Shown piece after piece: positions 30,268 through 32,403 of a stretch of 32,403 nt of DNA. The translations under genes were made by a program, and so were the position numbers. The notes under the pieces are model-generated. The model saw only the letters and a list, made by a program, of their open reading frames with translations, ran no database searches and was not told the DNA's origin. This DNA is from JAHFJA01 sp964357385 (GTDB taxonomy: Bacteria > Patescibacteriota > Patescibacteriia > JACQRZ01). Positions within the stretch are counted from its first letter, which is position 1. Each line of letters starts with the position of its first letter. Location: positions 1-32,403 of the forward strand of contig CAYHKW010000002.1 of assembly GCA_964357385.1 (NCBI GenBank). The letters run 5' to 3'.

Positions 30268-32169
30268 GTGAAACAACATATCCAAACATTCACCACATCC
30301 CTCACTCCACGCATTCTGGGTATCTGTGGAGCAATCGTCGCCGGTCTCTTAATTATCAGCGGAGGTGCCTATGCTGCCTTTTTTACCCCTACTATTCGAC
30401 CTCATGTCTTGATTGCATCGATTCCGGTAGGCGGGTTGAATTATGAACAAGCGCTGGTGGAAGTAGCACGCCAAACAGACCCCCTGCTCCGCAACGATAT
30501 CGGACTCGTCATTGAAGGAACCGCCTATTATATATCTCCCGCCGCCATCGGACTTTCCTATGATACCCGCGCTGCTGTTGATGCCGCATGGTCAATAGGA
30601 CGCGAAGGTACCCCTCTTTCACAGGTACAAATACGTGCAGCAACGCTTTTGACGGATACTTCCGTTGCACTACCCATAACATTTGACTCTGTTGCACTTC
30701 ACGCTACTATTGACGCCATCGCTGATCAGGTTGAAATAACCCCTAAGGATGTTCGATTAGTTTTTTCTGGCAAGAATGTTACCATAGCGACCGATACCGC
30801 CCCAGGCCGCATTATTGACCATCAGGCAGTAAAACAAACCATAGAACAAGCTCTTGCAATGCAACAACGCGGACCGTTTACCATAGCCCTTACCGAGGTG
30901 ATTCCGTCAGGAAATGAGGCAAGTGCAATTATCGCCAAAGAACAGGCAGAACGAGTCCTCAAATCCCCCCTTGTCCTTACCCATGATCGCGACAATTTTA
31001 CCATCAATCCCGAGATGCTTGCCACGTGGCTCAAAAGCACGGTTGAAAATGGCGAAGTCATTGTTATTGCAAACATCGATGCCATCTCAGCCTACCTTGA
31101 ACAACTAGATACACAACTCAACGTTCCCCCCGTAGAACCGACCTTGATTGTTGAAAATGGCCGCGTGAAGTCATTTACTGCCCCTGTTGCTGGCAAAGCC
31201 CTTGATCGCGAACAGTCACTGGAAGCAATCGTCAAAAAAATCGAACAGCGCCGACAAGAAAACAGTACCCCTGGTCCTGTGAATTTGATTGCGAAAGTTA
31301 CCAAACCTGAAATGACCGATCCAACCGCAAAAGAATATGGCATCCAGGAACTTATCGGCATTGCCACCACTGATTTTTCAGGAAGTCCAACGAATCGCAT
31401 TTGGAATATTAAAACCGGCGCACGTTATTTGAACTACTCGATCGTTGCGCCCGGTGCAGAGTTCTCAACGACAGGCACCCTAGGCAACATCGATGCAAAA
31501 ACAGGATACAAGCCCGAATTGGTTATAAAAGGACGGCGCACGATACCAGAATATGGCGGCGGACTTTGTCAGGTATCTACTACCCTTTTCCGCGCGGCAT
31601 TGGATACCGGCGTTCCAGTTACGGCACGTTCAAACCATGCCTATCGCGTGCCCTATTATGAAAAGGACGGGAATGGGCGCTTTATCGGCCCTGGTCTTGA
31701 TGCGACGATTTACTCGCCAAATCCTGACTTTCGTTTCAGAAACGACACCCCTGCTTCTATCCTTATCACGAGCAGTGTGGTAGGTAAAAAAATCACCTTT
31801 GCCCTGTATGGTACCAGCGATGGGCGGGTATCGAAAATAGACGGTCCCTACACTATCGGTACCACCCCTTCCGGCGCACCGGTATATATTGAAACCGATA
31901 CCTTGCCTGCTGGTGAAAAAAAACAGGTTGAAAAAGCTCATGCCGGCGGTTCGGCGGTTGCCAACTATACCGTAACATTTCCCGATGGTACGGTTCGTAA
32001 AGAAGCATTCAAAAGCGTATACAAAAACTGGCCTGCAACCTATCTGGTCGGTAAAGTCGTTACGGCGACTGTCCCTGATGCTGCTGCGCCCTCTACTGAT
32101 CCTTCCACCCCACCACTTGAAGTAGTTCCTCCTTTTGGGGACCCTGCCTTAGTAGCGCCTATTAACTAA
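30268..32169 (+). CDS. VanW-family envelope protein with peptidoglycan-binding (YoaR-like) domains
   Basis: 633 aa from the GTG at 30268. Short cytoplasmic start, one membrane segment (RILGICGAIVAGLLIISGGAYAAFF), then a large extracytoplasmic part: two PG_binding_4-like (YoaR) repeats (about 60-320), the VanW domain (IVAPGAEFSTTGTLGNIDAKTGY, PEYGGGLCQVSTTLFRAALDTG, HAYRVPYYE), and a G5-like/Ser-Pro-rich tail. It is predicted to act at the cell wall. The frame is open to ATG codons at 30184 and 30100, but a good promoter lies inside that stretch and a divergent one serves grx. Last gene before an apparently single short ORF. Confidence 0.9.
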   Translation: MKQHIQTFTTSLTPRILGICGAIVAGLLIISGGAYAAFFTPTIRPHVLIASIPVGGLNYEQALVEVARQTDPLLRNDIGLVIEGTAYYISPAAIGLSYDTRAAVDAAWSIGREGTPLSQVQIRAATLLTDTSVALPITFDSVALHATIDAIADQVEITPKDVRLVFSGKNVTIATDTAPGRIIDHQAVKQTIEQALAMQQRGPFTIALTEVIPSGNEASAIIAKEQAERVLKSPLVLTHDRDNFTINPEMLATWLKSTVENGEVIVIANIDAISAYLEQLDTQLNVPPVEPTLIVENGRVKSFTAPVAGKALDREQSLEAIVKKIEQRRQENSTPGPVNLIAKVTKPEMTDPTAKEYGIQELIGIATTDFSGSPTNRIWNIKTGARYLNYSIVAPGAEFSTTGTLGNIDAKTGYKPELVIKGRRTIPEYGGGLCQVSTTLFRAALDTGVPVTARSNHAYRVPYYEKDGNGRFIGPGLDATIYSPNPDFRFRNDTPASILITSSVVGKKITFALYGTSDGRVSKIDGPYTIGTTPSGAPVYIETDTLPAGEKKQVEKAHAGGSAVANYTVTFPDGTVRKEAFKSVYKNWPATYLVGKVVTATVPDAAAPSTDPSTPPLEVVPPFGDPALVAPIN

Positions 32170-32237
32170 GCACAAAAAAATAATGAGATAGAGTATTGGC
32201 TGGTCAACCGCATATACAAGCACTTGAGAGCAGATAC

Positions 32238-32266
32238 TTGCGTAACACAGTTAACTAGGCTAGAAT
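32238..32266 (+). promoter_or_regulatory. Promoter upstream of the tiny ORF
   Basis: TTGCGT (32238-32243), 17 bp, TAGAAT (32261-32266). The start point near 32273 leaves about 32 nt before the ATG. Confidence 0.5.
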
Positions 32267-32304
32267 AAACGAACATAATTTTGGTCTTTAAAAAGGAGCC
32301 TGCA

Positions 32305-32400
32305 ATGCTAGGAAAAGAGATACCACTTCCCTCAAAACCCATCCTGAAAACAGAAATTACTGATGAATCGATACGTGTCGTGTTGAGATTGCAACCGTAG
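32305..32400 (+). CDS. Tiny ORF (31 aa) with strong ribosome binding site
   Basis: ATG at 32305, TAG at 32398-32400. The peptide opens MLGKEIPLPSKPILKTEI and ends VVLRLQP. AAAAAGGAG (about 32290-32298) stands six bases before the start, the best Shine-Dalgarno in this part of the window, and a promoter lies upstream (32238-32266). No family is recognised. It may be a leader peptide or a small protein in front of a gene beyond the window. Confidence 0.4.
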   Translation: MLGKEIPLPSKPILKTEITDESIRVVLRLQP

Positions 32401-32403
32401 ATC

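Noticed and set aside
1..32403. UGA recoded to an amino acid (code 25)
   Set aside because: Many genes end at TGA next to the following start, including ATGA couplings, so the standard bacterial code holds.
1..32403. CRISPR arrays, insertion sequences, prophage or rRNA genes
   Set aside because: No regularly spaced repeats, transposase, integrase, phage structural gene or rRNA sequence was seen.

Overview
The window looks like ordinary chromosomal DNA of a small-genome bacterium, gene-dense (33 protein genes called, one of them a tiny ORF, plus two tRNA genes), with tight operons, many 1-10 bp gaps or overlaps, and few strong Shine-Dalgarno sites. UGA is used as a normal stop (for example at the P-type ATPase, mazG-like and hicA-like genes), which argues against the UGA-recoding lineages. 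The mix of a complete SUF operon, a VanW/PG-binding surface protein, short stand-alone nucleotide enzymes and weak ribosome binding sites would fit a Candidatus Patescibacteria (CPR/Parcubacteria-like) genome. That placement is inference only; no rRNA or ribosomal protein is present to test it.

Layout. (1) 1-6140, minus strand: an Rrf2 regulator with three cysteines heads sufC-sufB-sufD(short)-sufS-sufU-sufT and then dnaG, which runs off the window edge; one strong promoter lies upstream of the regulator. (2) 6180-8938: an AlkD-like DNA glycosylase gene (minus) and, divergently, folA-thyA-HIT (plus), i.e. thymidylate synthesis with folate recycling. (3) 8949-13901, minus: ABC exporter pair, then a Pif1/RecD-like helicase, an ASCH protein, an HxGH nucleotidyltransferase and a deaminase fused to what looks like a degenerate nucleotidyltransferase domain. 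(4) 13999-17275, minus: an eight-gene overlapping operon headed by HicB/HicA-like genes and continuing with DUF1653, MazG-like, ComB-like, Nudix, GrpB and class-I amidotransferase genes. (5) 17355-22556: a small unknown gene, tRNA-Ser(GGA), rmuC (minus), and a divergent Ca2+-type P-type ATPase with dedA (plus). (6) 22570-24773: an unknown gene, an aberrant tRNA-Glu-like gene with its own promoter and terminator, a Nudix gene and a small GNAT-like gene. (7) 24808-30087, minus: class I ribonucleotide reductase nrdA-nrdB and a glutaredoxin-like/thioredoxin-reductase pair that probably supplies its electrons. (8) 30268-32403, plus: a VanW-family surface protein and a tiny ORF with a good promoter and Shine-Dalgarno.

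Themes. Much of the window concerns deoxynucleotide supply and cleansing (RNR, thyA, folA, dCMP-type deaminase, two Nudix, MazG, HIT) together with Fe-S assembly. The points most worth a second look are the tRNA-like gene with an 8-nt anticodon loop (23552-23624), the deaminase fused to a putative dead nucleotidyltransferase beside an intact one (8949-10377), the HicBA-led nucleotide-handling operon, the thioredoxin reductase without the usual NADPH-binding arginines, and several clear promoters that correct start codons (a near-leaderless ABC ATPase, the P-type ATPase and the VanW protein). I found no CRISPR array, insertion sequence, prophage or rRNA gene.
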